Of a stretch of DNA of 64,000 bases, positions 25,443 through 33,900 are shown piece by piece; the first letter of the stretch is position 1; every line of letters begins with the position of its first letter. Origin of the DNA: CBDDBX01 sp965225955. GTDB taxonomy: Bacteria > Acidobacteriota > Aminicenantia > UBA2199. Where the stretch lies: contig CBDDBX010000014.1 in assembly GCA_965225955.1 (NCBI GenBank), forward strand, positions 1 through 64,000. Direction: 5' to 3'. Under the pieces are notes generated by a model that saw only the letters and a list, made by a program, of their open reading frames with translations, was not told the origin of the DNA and made no database searches. The position numbers and the translations under genes were made by a program.

Positions 25443-25904
25443 GTGAATAATAAAAAACTTATACTCCATGGAAGATTCCACTCTATACTGAAACTTGCGC
25501 AGAAGCTGGAACATTCACCTAAGAAGTTTGGCACAGATGAGCTTCTGTCTCATTCCGAGATCCATCTTATAGAGATAATAGGTGATAATCAGGATATGAG
25601 TGTTACAGATATTGCAAAGGAGATGGGATTAACAAAGGGTGCTGTTTCACAGAGTCTTAAAAAGCTTGAAACAAAGGGTTTTACAGGTAAACTTGTTGAT
25701 GAAGCTAACCAATCAAGGTCTATCGTCCAGCTTACTTCAAAAGGTTTTATCTCCTACTATTCTCATAAGCAATGGCATGAAGAGATGGATGGTGGGTTTG
25801 CTAAATATATGAAAGAACTTAATGAGAATGAACTTAATACTATTCTGACTTTTCTTGAAAAGGTAGAAGTTTTTCTTGAAAAAAGAGTAGAAGCAGAGAA
25901 ATAA
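25443..25904 (+). CDS. MarR family transcriptional regulator
   Basis: About 153 residues from the GTG at 25443; a longer frame from a TTG at 25425 would start inside the promoter. The winged helix is clear (HSEIHLIEIIGDNQDMSVTD, IAKEMGLTKGAVSQSLKKLE, then the wing DEANQSRSIVQLTSKG). It is followed by a methyltransferase gene after a perfect palindrome. The match between that palindrome and the site in its own promoter suggests autorepression and control of the methyltransferase. Confidence 0.88.
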   Translation: MNNKKLILHGRFHSILKLAQKLEHSPKKFGTDELLSHSEIHLIEIIGDNQDMSVTDIAKEMGLTKGAVSQSLKKLETKGFTGKLVDEANQSRSIVQLTSKGFISYYSHKQWHEEMDGGFAKYMKELNENELNTILTFLEKVEVFLEKRVEAEK

Positions 25905-25919
25905 AAAAATTTGTACAAA

Positions 25920-25938
25920 GCGTTTAGTTACTAAACGC
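25920..25938 (+). promoter_or_regulatory. Perfect 19-bp palindrome, likely MarR operator
   Basis: GCGTTTAGT and ACTAAACGC flank a single T. It lies between the MarR gene and the methyltransferase ribosome site, and shares TTTAGTT with the MarR promoter. Confidence 0.7.
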
Positions 25939-25951
25939 ATGGAGGTTAAAT

Positions 25952-26518
25952 ATGTCAGAGAAGGTGTGCGAGTCAAAAGTTTGCAGTCACCGTTTGGGGT
26001 TTATGTTTGATAATGTTTTCAGGCGTCTTTTTCAGAGTCCCGGAAAAGTAGTGGGGGCTTATGTAGAAGAGGGAGATACTGTTATTGATATAGGGTGTGG
26101 TCCGGGGTACTTCTCAATAGATATGGCTAAAATGGTGGGGGCAATGGGTAGGGTATATGCTGTAGATCTTCAGAAAGAGATGCTGGTTATGGCAAGAAAG
26201 AAAGCCGCAAAGAAGAGTGTTGCTGATCAGATGAAGTTTCACCAGTGCGGAGCCAGAGAGATCGGCCTTGGGAAGGAAGTAAAAGCAGATTTTATTGTGG
26301 CTTTTTATATGGTTCATGAAGTACCGGATCAAAGGTTTTTCTTAAAACAGATTAAAGGATACATGAAAACTGGTGGGAAATTCCTTATTGTGGAGCCCAC
26401 CTTTCATGTTACAGGGGATGATTTTAAGAAAACTACAGATCTGGCTAAAGAAACTGGGTTTTCTATTCTTGATAGCCCTAAAGGAAAAGGGGGAAGGGCG
26501 CTTCTCCTTACTGCATAA
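25952..26518 (+). CDS. Class I SAM-dependent methyltransferase (UbiE/ArsM-like fold)
   Basis: 188 residues; ribosome site GGAGG. Motif I is VIDIGCGPGYFSIDMAKMVG, then RVYAVDLQKEMLVMARKKA and FIVAFYMVHEVPDQ. The N-terminus (KVCESKVCSHRLGFMF) has two Cys in a short span, which hints at a metal- or thiol-related substrate but is not proof. It is the last gene of a MarR operon and is followed by a terminator. Confidence 0.88.
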   Translation: MSEKVCESKVCSHRLGFMFDNVFRRLFQSPGKVVGAYVEEGDTVIDIGCGPGYFSIDMAKMVGAMGRVYAVDLQKEMLVMARKKAAKKSVADQMKFHQCGAREIGLGKEVKADFIVAFYMVHEVPDQRFFLKQIKGYMKTGGKFLIVEPTFHVTGDDFKKTTDLAKETGFSILDSPKGKGGRALLLTA

Positions 26519-26537
26519 AATTAAATTCAGTAGATAG

Positions 26538-26570
26538 TACCCGGGAGAGAAATCAGATACCTCCCGGGTA
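26538..26570 (+). terminator. Terminator after the methyltransferase
   Basis: TACCCGGGAG (26538-26547) pairs perfectly with CTCCCGGGTA (26561-26570), and TAAAAATTGTTTT follows. Confidence 0.8.
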
Positions 26571-26618
26571 TAAAAATTGTTTTAAAAGCTGAATGAGCAA
26601 GGCTGTCTCAAAATCTGA

Positions 26619-26733
26619 AAAAAGGGGCATACAAAGAACAAAGACAGATGATACTATACTGTGAAAATCTGTGTCTGTCCGTTTTCGTCTGTGTTAGTCA
26701 GAGAGAAGTTGGGTGTTCTTTATATGCCCTTTT
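26619..26733. repeat. 115-bp element with inverted ends
   Basis: The ends AAAAGGGGCATACAAAGAAC and (complement) AAAAGGGCATATAAAGAACA are inverted repeats of about 20 bp with two differences. The inside holds a copy of the GTCTGTG-type degenerate repeat (26663-26707). No coding capacity. It lies in the 300-bp gap before the monooxygenase gene, where nothing else is seen. Confidence 0.5.
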
Positions 26734-26818
26734 AATAGGTGTTTTAGGAATAAATTCCGGGTAAAACTGATAGGTTGTTGGGCGTATGAGTTACGCCCTT
26801 TTTTGTATTTATAAATTA

Positions 26819-27103
26819 CTATTTAGTTTCAAAAACGTTGATTTCCGGTGCTGCTGTTACCCAGTTTTCAATAGATTTAAAGAATTCTGTCATATGAGGC
26901 GTCTTAAGGTGAGCATCAAGTGCAGCAGGTGACTCCCAGCGTTCGAAAAACATCATATCTTCAGAGTTTTCACTATTGGTGAGAAGTTTGTATTCCAGAC
27001 ATCCTTCTTCTTCTCTGACTGTTGTGGTAATGTTTCCTGCAGCTTTCAGGAAATCTTCAATATTCTCTCTCTTAACAAATGGCACTGCTTTAACAATAAT
27101 CAT
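26819..27103 (-). CDS. Antibiotic biosynthesis monooxygenase-domain protein (YgiN-like)
   Basis: 94 residues, a single ABM ferredoxin-like barrel: IIVKAVPFVKRENIEDFLKA, TTTVREEEGCLEYKLLTN, FFERWESPAALDAHLKTPHM. YgiN-type members oxidise or bind quinols without a cofactor. The ATG has AAGGAGAG. It begins 1 bp after the tautomerase stop, so the two are one operon acting perhaps on phenolic or quinone compounds. Confidence 0.9.
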   Translation of the reverse strand: MIIVKAVPFVKRENIEDFLKAAGNITTTVREEEGCLEYKLLTNSENSEDMMFFERWESPAALDAHLKTPHMTEFFKSIENWVTAAPEINVFETK

Positions 27104-27104
27104 T

Positions 27105-27317
27105 TTACTCTCCTTGATTTTTATCAGCCTGCTGTTTAAGGCTGCTTACAGATTCTCCTCCAACACCAATATTCTCATCCTCAAGTTCATTAATTGTTAA
27201 GGTGAAATATCTGGTAGGAATGTTCATAATTCTACTGGCTGATTCAGTAAGCTCTTTTATGAGCTCCTGTTTGACTTCAGGGGCAATTTTGCCGGATACA
27301 ATATTAATTACAGGCAC
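27105..27317 (-). CDS. 4-oxalocrotonate tautomerase family protein
   Basis: 70 residues from a GTG at 27317 with AAGGAGG 4 nt before. After Met removal the N-terminus is PVINIVSG, so the catalytic Pro1 is present. The rest (ELIKELTESASRIMNIPTRY, TLTINELEDENIGVGG) matches small hexameric tautomerases. An ATG overlaps the GTG in another frame but gives a stop after three codons. First gene of the operon with the monooxygenase. Confidence 0.9.
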   Translation of the reverse strand: MPVINIVSGKIAPEVKQELIKELTESASRIMNIPTRYFTLTINELEDENIGVGGESVSSLKQQADKNQGE

Positions 27318-27392
27318 ATAACCTCCTTAAGGTATTGTAGAGAGCATATTAGTTTACCGGCTCTGTATTGTCAATTTATATTTTTGAATTTT

Positions 27393-27426
27393 CAGACTGG
27401 AGAAGATAGTTTCCCACTCCAGTCTG
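27393..27426 (-). terminator. Inverted repeat after rsgA
   Basis: CAGACTGGAG (27393-27402) pairs with CTCCAGTCTG (27417-27426). It is 9 bp past the rsgA stop. No T-run follows on the minus strand, so it may act as a 3'-end stabiliser rather than an intrinsic terminator. Confidence 0.5.
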
Positions 27427-27434
27427 CATCTGAA

Positions 27435-28529
27435 TTATACTTTCCGGTACTTGTTCTTTTTAATATGCCTGGCTTTCTTTGAAACATGCTGCCACTTATC
27501 TTTCTCAATTTTGTCAGCAGATGTGTTCTCTTTCTGTGAAAAGTATTCAAGCTCTTTTCTCATTTTAAGAAAACTTTCAAGTCTTTCAGGTTCAATCTCT
27601 CTGTTGTTGACAGCCTTAATAACCATGCACCCCGGTTCATGGGTATGAGAGCAGTTGGAAAAACGGCACTCCCCACTCTTCTCTTCTATTTCCGGGAAGC
27701 TGTTTGATAAGCCATTCTCTTCTCCTGCAAAGGTGATTTCCCTGATCCCCGGGTTGTCTATAATCATTCCTTCATCGGAGAGCTTTATGAGGCTCCTTGT
27801 GGTTGTTGTATGTCTGCCTTTATTAACACTACTGCTGATTGAGCCTGTAAGCTGGATATCTCTGCCCGCCAGTCGGTTAACCAGTGTCGATTTACCTGCG
27901 CCGGATGAACCTATTAAAGTTATTGTCTGGTTAGGATGGAGATATTTTCTGAGAGCTGTAATTGAGTCCTCATCGCCTTCTGAGACAATATGCAGAGGTA
28001 CTTCGTCTGTAATAGCACCAAGTTTTACAGCAAAGATCCAGGGATTACTGTGAAGATCTCCTTTGGTTAACACTATAACAGGTGCCAGACCATTATTGTA
28101 AATAAGAGTCAGGTATCTTTCGATACGACGAATATTGAAGTCTCTGTCAAGTCCGCATACAATGAATACTCTATCAAGATTAGCTGCAATAAACTGCTCT
28201 TTTATGAGTTTTATATTCTGGTTCTTCCGTGTTCCGGCTGAGCCTCTGCTGAGGCTGTTCTGCCTCTTCATTACATCGATTATCGTATTATCTCTATATA
28301 GAACCCAGTCTCCGGTAATAGGGAAGATACCATCTTCTCTTACAGAGAAATTTCCTGCAGCTGTTACTCTTAGTTCTTCAGTTCCATTGTTAATCAGGAA
28401 ACCTTTGCGGTTTACTTCTATTACTCTTGCAGGTAGTAAACCTTTATTAGTTTTTTTTCTTAATATTTTTTCAAAATGTTCTGACCAGCCTAGTTTTTCA
28501 AGACTGATCTCTCTATTTATATTGTTCAT
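27435..28529 (-). CDS. rsgA: Ribosome small-subunit-dependent GTPase A
   Basis: 364 residues with the circularly permuted GTPase order of RsgA. An OB-fold comes first (VIEVNRKGFLINNGTEELRV), then G4 VLTKGD, G1 GSSGAGKSTLVNRLAG, G2 GRHTTTTRSL and G3 DNPGIRE. The zinc site at the end is CRFSNCSHTHEPGC. RsgA helps mature the 30S subunit. ATG at 28529. A short coded frame with promoter lies upstream (28672-28716). Confidence 0.96.
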   Translation of the reverse strand: MNNINREISLEKLGWSEHFEKILRKKTNKGLLPARVIEVNRKGFLINNGTEELRVTAAGNFSVREDGIFPITGDWVLYRDNTIIDVMKRQNSLSRGSAGTRKNQNIKLIKEQFIAANLDRVFIVCGLDRDFNIRRIERYLTLIYNNGLAPVIVLTKGDLHSNPWIFAVKLGAITDEVPLHIVSEGDEDSITALRKYLHPNQTITLIGSSGAGKSTLVNRLAGRDIQLTGSISSSVNKGRHTTTTRSLIKLSDEGMIIDNPGIREITFAGEENGLSNSFPEIEEKSGECRFSNCSHTHEPGCMVIKAVNNREIEPERLESFLKMRKELEYFSQKENTSADKIEKDKWQHVSKKARHIKKNKYRKV

Positions 28530-28671
28530 TTTTATCCTCAGTTGTTAGATGTCTGTTGTAGCCATAAAAGACTATTTTGAAAAGACGGAATAGTGTTGCG
28601 GAACAGAAACTGAGGTCGTGATCTGAGATGCTTCAAATAAGAAAAGTAGATAATCACCGGTTGTCAGCTTC

Positions 28672-28716
28672 TTACGCCGCAACAACTGATACATGATCCA
28701 GTGATTTAGTTAACAT
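28672..28716 (-). CDS. Possible 14-residue leader peptide or decayed small gene before rsgA
   Basis: ATG at 28716 has a very good ribosome site (AAGGAG, 5 nt) and a promoter on the same strand: TTGACT (28770-28765) and TAAAGT (28747-28742), spacer 17 bp. The frame MLTKSLDHVSVVAA ends in TAA at 28672. A one-base shift continues open for more than 30 codons (KKLTTGDYLLFLFEASQITT and on) to about 28576. So it is either a leader or a frameshifted small gene. Confidence 0.4.
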   Translation of the reverse strand: MLTKSLDHVSVVAA

Positions 28717-28847
28717 AAAAACTCCTTAAGTTTAATCTTACACTTTAACCTATAAAGCAGATGCAGTCAATATGTATTCGATAAATCCTGTGGGCTCATA
28801 GAGAAAGCACACAGAGAGCCAGTCTTTGCCTTCGGCTTCGCCTTGAC

Positions 28848-28970
28848 GGTTACAGACGGACACGGATTGACATAGGTGTGAGGGCTGTAATATCCGGGCT
28901 GGTAAAAAAAGGAAGCGATTTGTAGGGGGGTATCGGAGTTATGGTTTTACCATAACGGAGTATGCCCCCG
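28848..28970. repeat. Degenerate repeat copy 3 and long hairpin
   Basis: 28848-28875 contains ACAGACGGACACGGATTGAC, the third copy of the degenerate repeat. At 28924-28970 GGGGG and CCCCC flank an inner perfect stem GTTATGGT/ACCATAAC. The rest of 28530-29020 shows no recognisable gene apart from the short frame at 28672-28716. Confidence 0.45.
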
Positions 28971-29020
28971 TTAAGTAATTTCTTAACTGTCTGTAAACTA
29001 CCAGTTCATTGATTAATAAA

Positions 29021-29353
29021 CTAATGTGTGTAGTCGAGGAGGGTTATGTTTTCAGGTAGTTTTTTTCTGATAGCCTCTTTCATTGTGTCGTAATGGGGGC
29101 AGGGAAAGTTTACGGGATTGCCTTTTGATATACATGAAGCAAGAGCTATTACTTCAGCTCCTCTGGCTACAAGCATTTCAGCTCTTTTTACAGCCTTTTT
29201 TCCAGGGCATCCACCGCAACTTAAAAATCCGGTTATTTCAACTGCACCAGTCTCCGTGAAAACTCCCTTACCTTCAGAAGCAACTTTAAAATCTGTAGAA
29301 CCCGGGCACATATCTTCGGTTTGCTGGCACCTTATTATTCCTGCTTTCTTCAT
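29021..29353 (-). CDS. CGGC-domain protein (putative metal-binding)
   Basis: 110 residues. The CGGC motif is in ITGFLSCGGCPGKKAVKRAE; other conserved Cys are in GIIRCQQTEDMCPGS, ALASCISKGN and FPCPHYDTM. The domain is thought to bind metal through these Cys; no enzyme activity is established. ATG at 29353 with GAGG. It is divergent from the small Cys-rich gene at 29447, with a palindrome between, suggesting joint, possibly metal- or metalloid-responsive control. Confidence 0.9.
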   Translation of the reverse strand: MKKAGIIRCQQTEDMCPGSTDFKVASEGKGVFTETGAVEITGFLSCGGCPGKKAVKRAEMLVARGAEVIALASCISKGNPVNFPCPHYDTMKEAIRKKLPENITLLDYTH

Positions 29354-29411
29354 TTTTACCTCGATTTTTCATTATACTCCTGGTTAACTGTTTTGCAAAC
29401 TTCAAAAAAAG

Positions 29412-29426
29412 GTTGACTACGTCAAC
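29412..29426 (+). promoter_or_regulatory. Palindrome between the two Cys-rich genes
   Basis: GTTGAC-TAC-GTCAAC, a perfect 15-bp inverted repeat, which also contains a TTGACT -35-like box. It lies before the 29447 gene and 59 bp before the divergent CGGC gene. Size and form suit an ArsR/SmtB-like repressor; none is encoded nearby. Confidence 0.55.
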
Positions 29427-29446
29427 TAATTTAAAGGAGGTTAAAT

Positions 29447-29608
29447 ATGTCAGATAAGAAATCAATTTTCAAAAGAATCTTTAATAGTGGTAGTGGGTGT
29501 GGATGTAATGCGTTTGAAGAAGTAGAGACAGATGAGAAGAAGTGCTGTGCAGATCAGAAAAGCTGCTGCACATCAGATAAAACATCTGATAAAGAATTGA
29601 AAAAGTAA
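29447..29608 (+). CDS. Small Cys-rich protein, 53 residues
   Basis: ATG at 29447 has a full-strength ribosome site (AAAGGAGG, 7 nt). The product begins MSDKKSIFKRIFNSGSGCGC and goes on with KKCCADQKSCCTSDKT, so six Cys in three pairs (CxC, CC, CC). Short proteins with an amphipathic start and a CC motif occur beside arsenic and selenium genes in other bacteria; I infer metal or metalloid binding. A 10-bp hairpin at 29625-29656 ends the unit. Confidence 0.7.
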   Translation: MSDKKSIFKRIFNSGSGCGCNAFEEVETDEKKCCADQKSCCTSDKTSDKELKK

Positions 29609-29624
29609 TCTGAAAAACAAACAT

Positions 29625-29656
29625 GACAGACACAGAATTATTTTTTTGTGTCTGTC
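29625..29656 (+). terminator. Hairpin after the small Cys-rich gene
   Basis: GACAGACACA (29625-29634) pairs perfectly with TGTGTCTGTC (29647-29656). It is part of copy 4 of the GTCTGTG-type repeat, which goes on to about 29695, so a repeat may have become a terminator. Confidence 0.55.
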
Positions 29657-29696
29657 TGTGTTTGTTAGTGACAGTCAATGATTGTCCGTGTTTTTA

Positions 29697-29768
29697 TTTC
29701 TTCTCCATCTCAATACTAACCATCCACTGAATCTGAAAACGATCAATCAGCATTCCAAAATAGGACCC
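29697..29768 (-). pseudogene. Duplicated 3' tail of a PhnB-like VOC gene
   Basis: This 72-bp stretch encodes, on the minus strand, GSYFGMLIDRFQIQWMVSIE then MEKK and a stop. It is almost the same as the last 24 codons of the intact gene at 29875-30312, but with MEKK for LEKK and TAA for TAG. It is best read as the remnant of a tandem paralogue. The repeat copy B lies between remnant and gene. Confidence 0.75.
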
Positions 29769-29852
29769 CTCTCACCACTGAAGGAAGTAGCGAAGCGAAT
29801 GACTGAAAATATAGGTGAGATGGGTGTAGCGAGGAACGCAGCTACTTCCTTA
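29769..29852 (+). repeat. Dispersed structured repeat, copy B
   Basis: The arms TCTCACC (29770-29776) and GGTGAGA (29814-29820) pair and enclose the core GAAGGAAGTAGCGAAGCGAA. A second nested pair, AAGGAAGTAGC (29781-29791) with GCTACTTCCTT (29841-29851), is perfect over 11 bp, so two different foldings are possible. It sits in the junction of the VOC tail duplication. Confidence 0.72.
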
Positions 29853-29874
29853 TCCACAACTTTTTGGGGCCAGT

Positions 29875-30312
29875 CTATTTCTTCTCCAATTCAATACTAA
29901 CCATCCACTGAATCTGAAAACGATCAATCAGCATTCCAAAATAGGACCCCCAAAAAGTCTCTCCCATTGGCATTGTTATCTGACCTCCTTCAGAGAGTTC
30001 AGCAAAAAGTCTGTTAGCTTCATCTTTTGTATCAGTACTTACTGAAATTGAAAAATTGTTACCTGCATTTGTAACCTGACCAAAAGCTTCTGAACTATCG
30101 CTTCCCATAAGAACTGTTTCTTTACTTATAGGAAGTGATACATGCATTATTTTCTCTTTTTCACTCTCAGGAACTGGCTTTTCACAGGTGCCGTCAGGCA
30201 TCTCTCCAAATCTTGAGAAATAATCAAAATCTCCTTTAAAGACTTTTTTATAGAAGTTGAAGGCTTCTTCACAGTTTCCAGGAAATGTAAGATAGATATT
30301 AACAGTTGTCAT
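29875..30312 (-). CDS. PhnB-like VOC family protein
   Basis: 145 residues. Two beta-alpha-beta-beta-beta units: VNIYLTFPGNCEEAFNFYKK at the start and NNFSISVSTDTKDEANRLFA, then WGSYFGMLIDRFQIQWMVS. This is the PhnB/YjdN type, often without known activity. Ribosome site AAGGAG. Its 3' end is duplicated just downstream. A second VOC gene precedes it on the same strand. Confidence 0.9.
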   Translation of the reverse strand: MTTVNIYLTFPGNCEEAFNFYKKVFKGDFDYFSRFGEMPDGTCEKPVPESEKEKIMHVSLPISKETVLMGSDSSEAFGQVTNAGNNFSISVSTDTKDEANRLFAELSEGGQITMPMGETFWGSYFGMLIDRFQIQWMVSIELEKK

Positions 30313-30405
30313 AAATATGTCTCCTTATTATAAAATCTCTGAGCAGTAGTAACTGCTTTAATCTAATACTATGTATTACTCAGTTAAAAATATCTCAGAA
30401 AAAGA

Positions 30406-30792
30406 TCAGCTTTCTGTTATCTGAAAAAGCTGTATATAGTTACCACAGGTGTCATCAAGGACAACCAGAAGGCCACCAGGTATTGCTTTAGGTTTGCTGA
30501 TAAAATTTACACCTGCTTCAGAAAGACGGCTATATTCAGCCTCGATATCTTCAACAGTGAAGACAATTACTGGTAATTTTTCTCTGTAGATATCTTCCTG
30601 AAATTTACTGGCTATAGGGTTCTCATTTGGTTCCAGCAACAGAGCTGTTCCTTTGGGATCTTCTTTTGATACCACAATTGCCAGAGACGCTTCCTCCATC
30701 CATGTATGTTCTTTAAAGCCAAGAACTTCTGTATAGAATTTAAAGGCTTTTTTGACGTTATTAACAACGACACTTGTTAATCCGATTTTCAT
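30406..30792 (-). CDS. VOC family protein (glyoxalase-like)
   Basis: 128 residues, one VOC domain: TSVVVNNVKKAFKFYTEVLG, VVSKEDPKGTALLLEPNENP, FTVEDIEAEYSRLSEAGVNF and GNYIQLFQI with the metal-site Glu replaced by Gln. Loss of that ligand suggests a binding protein (for example bleomycin-type drug binding) rather than a metalloenzyme, but this is inference. Ribosome site AAAGGAG. Same strand as the PhnB-like gene. Confidence 0.88.
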   Translation of the reverse strand: MKIGLTSVVVNNVKKAFKFYTEVLGFKEHTWMEEASLAIVVSKEDPKGTALLLEPNENPIASKFQEDIYREKLPVIVFTVEDIEAEYSRLSEAGVNFISKPKAIPGGLLVVLDDTCGNYIQLFQITES

Positions 30793-30939
30793 ATTATCTC
30801 CTCTCCTTTAAGTTTATCCTGATATATCTATTGAGAAATATAGTTTTTTTCATAAAAAAAAGATAGTTCTTGAAAAAAGATAATGGATTTATTTATTATA
30901 TAGGATAAGTCTGGTTTTACTGGTTGTAAGGACGAATTA

Positions 30940-33900
30940 ATGGTTTTAAGAGTATGGGAATCTGTAAAAGGATTCTGGTACGACTGGCAATTGAACAGGA
31001 GTACTACAAAATTTAATCTTTTCTACATTTCTACCTTCAGCTCAGAGCTGAATGTAGAGAAACTTTACTGTGCATGCAGGAAACTTCTTGATAATAATCT
31101 TTTTCTGGGATCTGTTTTCTATGAAAAAAACGGAGAAGTTTTTCAATATTTTTCCACAGAACCTGAGCTATGTTTCTCTGAGTATGATGCAGTATCTTCT
31201 GCAGATAAAGACAGAATATTTGATGAACTATCAAATACACCTTTTAATCTGATTGAGGGGCCTCTCTGCAGGTTTATACTGATAAAGCATAAGTATAATG
31301 GTGGATATAGTTTTATCATGGGGTTTCACCATATAATTATTGATGGAATCTGCTTTGCAGATCTATTTGATGAACTGGTTGGAATCTATAATGGAGATCT
31401 GCTACCCCAGAGTTACGAAAAGCAATTTAATAGTTACAGAGAGTATTCTGAATGGATTCTGGGAAAATTTACAGAAGAATTCAGACTGCCTTCATCTCTC
31501 CTCTCTATTAACTCTTCCTCAATGAGCTACAATCCCGGTAATAAAACTCCGGCTGCAAACAGGCAGGAGTTCAGCTATTCGGATTTTAATTCAGTAATCA
31601 GGCAACTGCCGGGAGAGGTGATTGATGAGGTGAAAAGCTTTGCTGATCAGAACTCTTTTTCTCTTTTTCTGATTCTTAAGAGTGTCTGGGCCCTTCTGAT
31701 TGCCAGACTTTCAGGTGAAGAGAAGATTGTTCTGACATATCCAGTAAGTCTCAGATCCTGCTCATTTACAGATACAAGGGGCTACATGGTAAATATTGTT
31801 CCTGATCTTTTTGAGGAGAAGGGCAGTTTCATGGAACAGATGAAAAAGAGTAAATCTGATTTCAGGGAAGTTGTAGGGAAGATAAGGTTTACTCCTTATC
31901 ACAAGGTTCTTAAAAAAGCAGAATCAGAAACCCGCAGCTATTTTAAGCAGGTTTTTCCTCCAGTGGGCTTTGGGTATATGAAGTTGCCGGATAGAGGATT
32001 TGACGGTGAGAATACCGGATATTTTGCAACAAATGCAAGTGAGTATCAGATACTGCTTCAGTACAGAGAGGTTAACGAAGGCATTGAACTATACTTTAGC
32101 TATAATAAACACTTCTTTGATAAAGAGTATGTAGATAGGATTTTCAATATATTTAACACCCTGACTCTGAAACTACTTAAGTCGAAAGATACAGAAACCA
32201 GATCAATTAATCTGCTTAACTTAGAAGAGTATGATTTTCTTATAAACAGGTGTAGTGGAACAGGTATGAGTTACAATACAGAAGCTACTATCCATAAAGT
32301 TTTTGAAAGTCGGGTAGAGAAAGAGCCTGATAACTATGCTCTCTATTATGACGGAAAATATACGGATTATGGAGATCTGAATTCCAGAGCTAATAAACTG
32401 GGGCGGCTTATCAGAGAAAAACTGATGAATCTACCTTATAACGAAGCTGACAGAAATCCGGTAATTGGAATTTGTGCAACTTCTCCTTATCAGGTAGTTA
32501 TATCTGTATTGGGAATTCTGAAGGCAGGTTGTGCGTATCTTATTATTGACTCCTGTGAGCCTGAAGATAGAATCAGGCAGAAACTGGAAGATTCTGACTG
32601 CAGACTGATAATAAATTCAGTAACCGGAAAGCAATTTCCAGGAATCCCCGGAGAGATTAAAGATATTGAGGCCGAATCTTACCATCTTTCCCGGGAGAAT
32701 CTTTCAGATTCAGGGAGTCCTGATGATATTGCATATCTGCTGTACACTTCCGGTTCAACCGGTACTCCCAAAGGGGTTGTTATTGAACATAGAGGGGTGG
32801 TTGATCTTATTGAAGATCACAGAAGAAGATTCAATCTATCAGAAGGTAGCCGTGTCCTTCAGTATCACAACTTCTCATTTGATGTATCTGTGTCTACTCT
32901 CTTCTCTGCTATCTTAACCGGAGCAAGCCTCTATCTTGTTGATAAGAACCTCTTTGAAGATGTGGAAGCTCTGCAGAATTTTATAGTTAAAGAGAGAATA
33001 GAGCTTATAAATATACCTCCTGTTCTTCTGAGGCTCATGGAGCCTTGTAAAATTCTGAAAGGATGGCTGAAGACTATTATTGTGGGAGGAGAAGTCTGTA
33101 GTGCAGAAGTTATGAATCTGTGGGGAGATAAAGTCCGGCTCATAAATGCATATGGTCCCACAGAGGCTACAGTAACTGCAACTCTTCATCACTACAGGAA
33201 GGGAGATAGTAACAGGAATATTGGTAAACCCGCAGGTAACAGAAGAGTGTATCTTCTGGATTCTTATAAAAATCCTGTTCCTCCCGGTTTTGAAGGGGAG
33301 CTTTTTATTGGTGGAGTTGGTGTAGCCAGAGAGTATCTTAATCAAAGATCTCTTACCAGAGATTCGTTCTTACCGGATCCTTTTTCTGCTAATGGAAAAG
33401 GAACTATGTACCGTACAGGTGATATATGTCGCTGGCTGGATGATGGATCACTTCTTTTCAGAGGCAGAACAGATGATCAGATAAAACTAAGAGGATTTCG
33501 AATTGAACCCGGAGATGTTGTGAATGCTGTTGAAAAGTTTCCTGCTGTTCATAAAGCTGTAGTCGCCCTGGCTGATTATAATGGAAGCAGGCATTTAACC
33601 TGCTGGTACACTTCCACTGAAGAGGTTTGTAAAGATTCTCTCAGGAGCTTTCTCAGAGAAAAATTACCAGATTATATGTTGCCATCAATATTTAAAAAGG
33701 TAGATGCAATTCCTGTTAACAGTTCCGGCAAAACTGATTACAGTATACTTACTGCGGGAGTAGTGTCATCTTTCAGTGATTATGTTCCTCCGGTTACCAG
33801 ATTTCAGAAAAAGATATGCAGAATATGGGAAGAGGTGTTGAAAGTTGAGAAAATCGGTATTGAAGACGATTTCTTCTCTCTTGGAGGCTGCTCAATAGCT

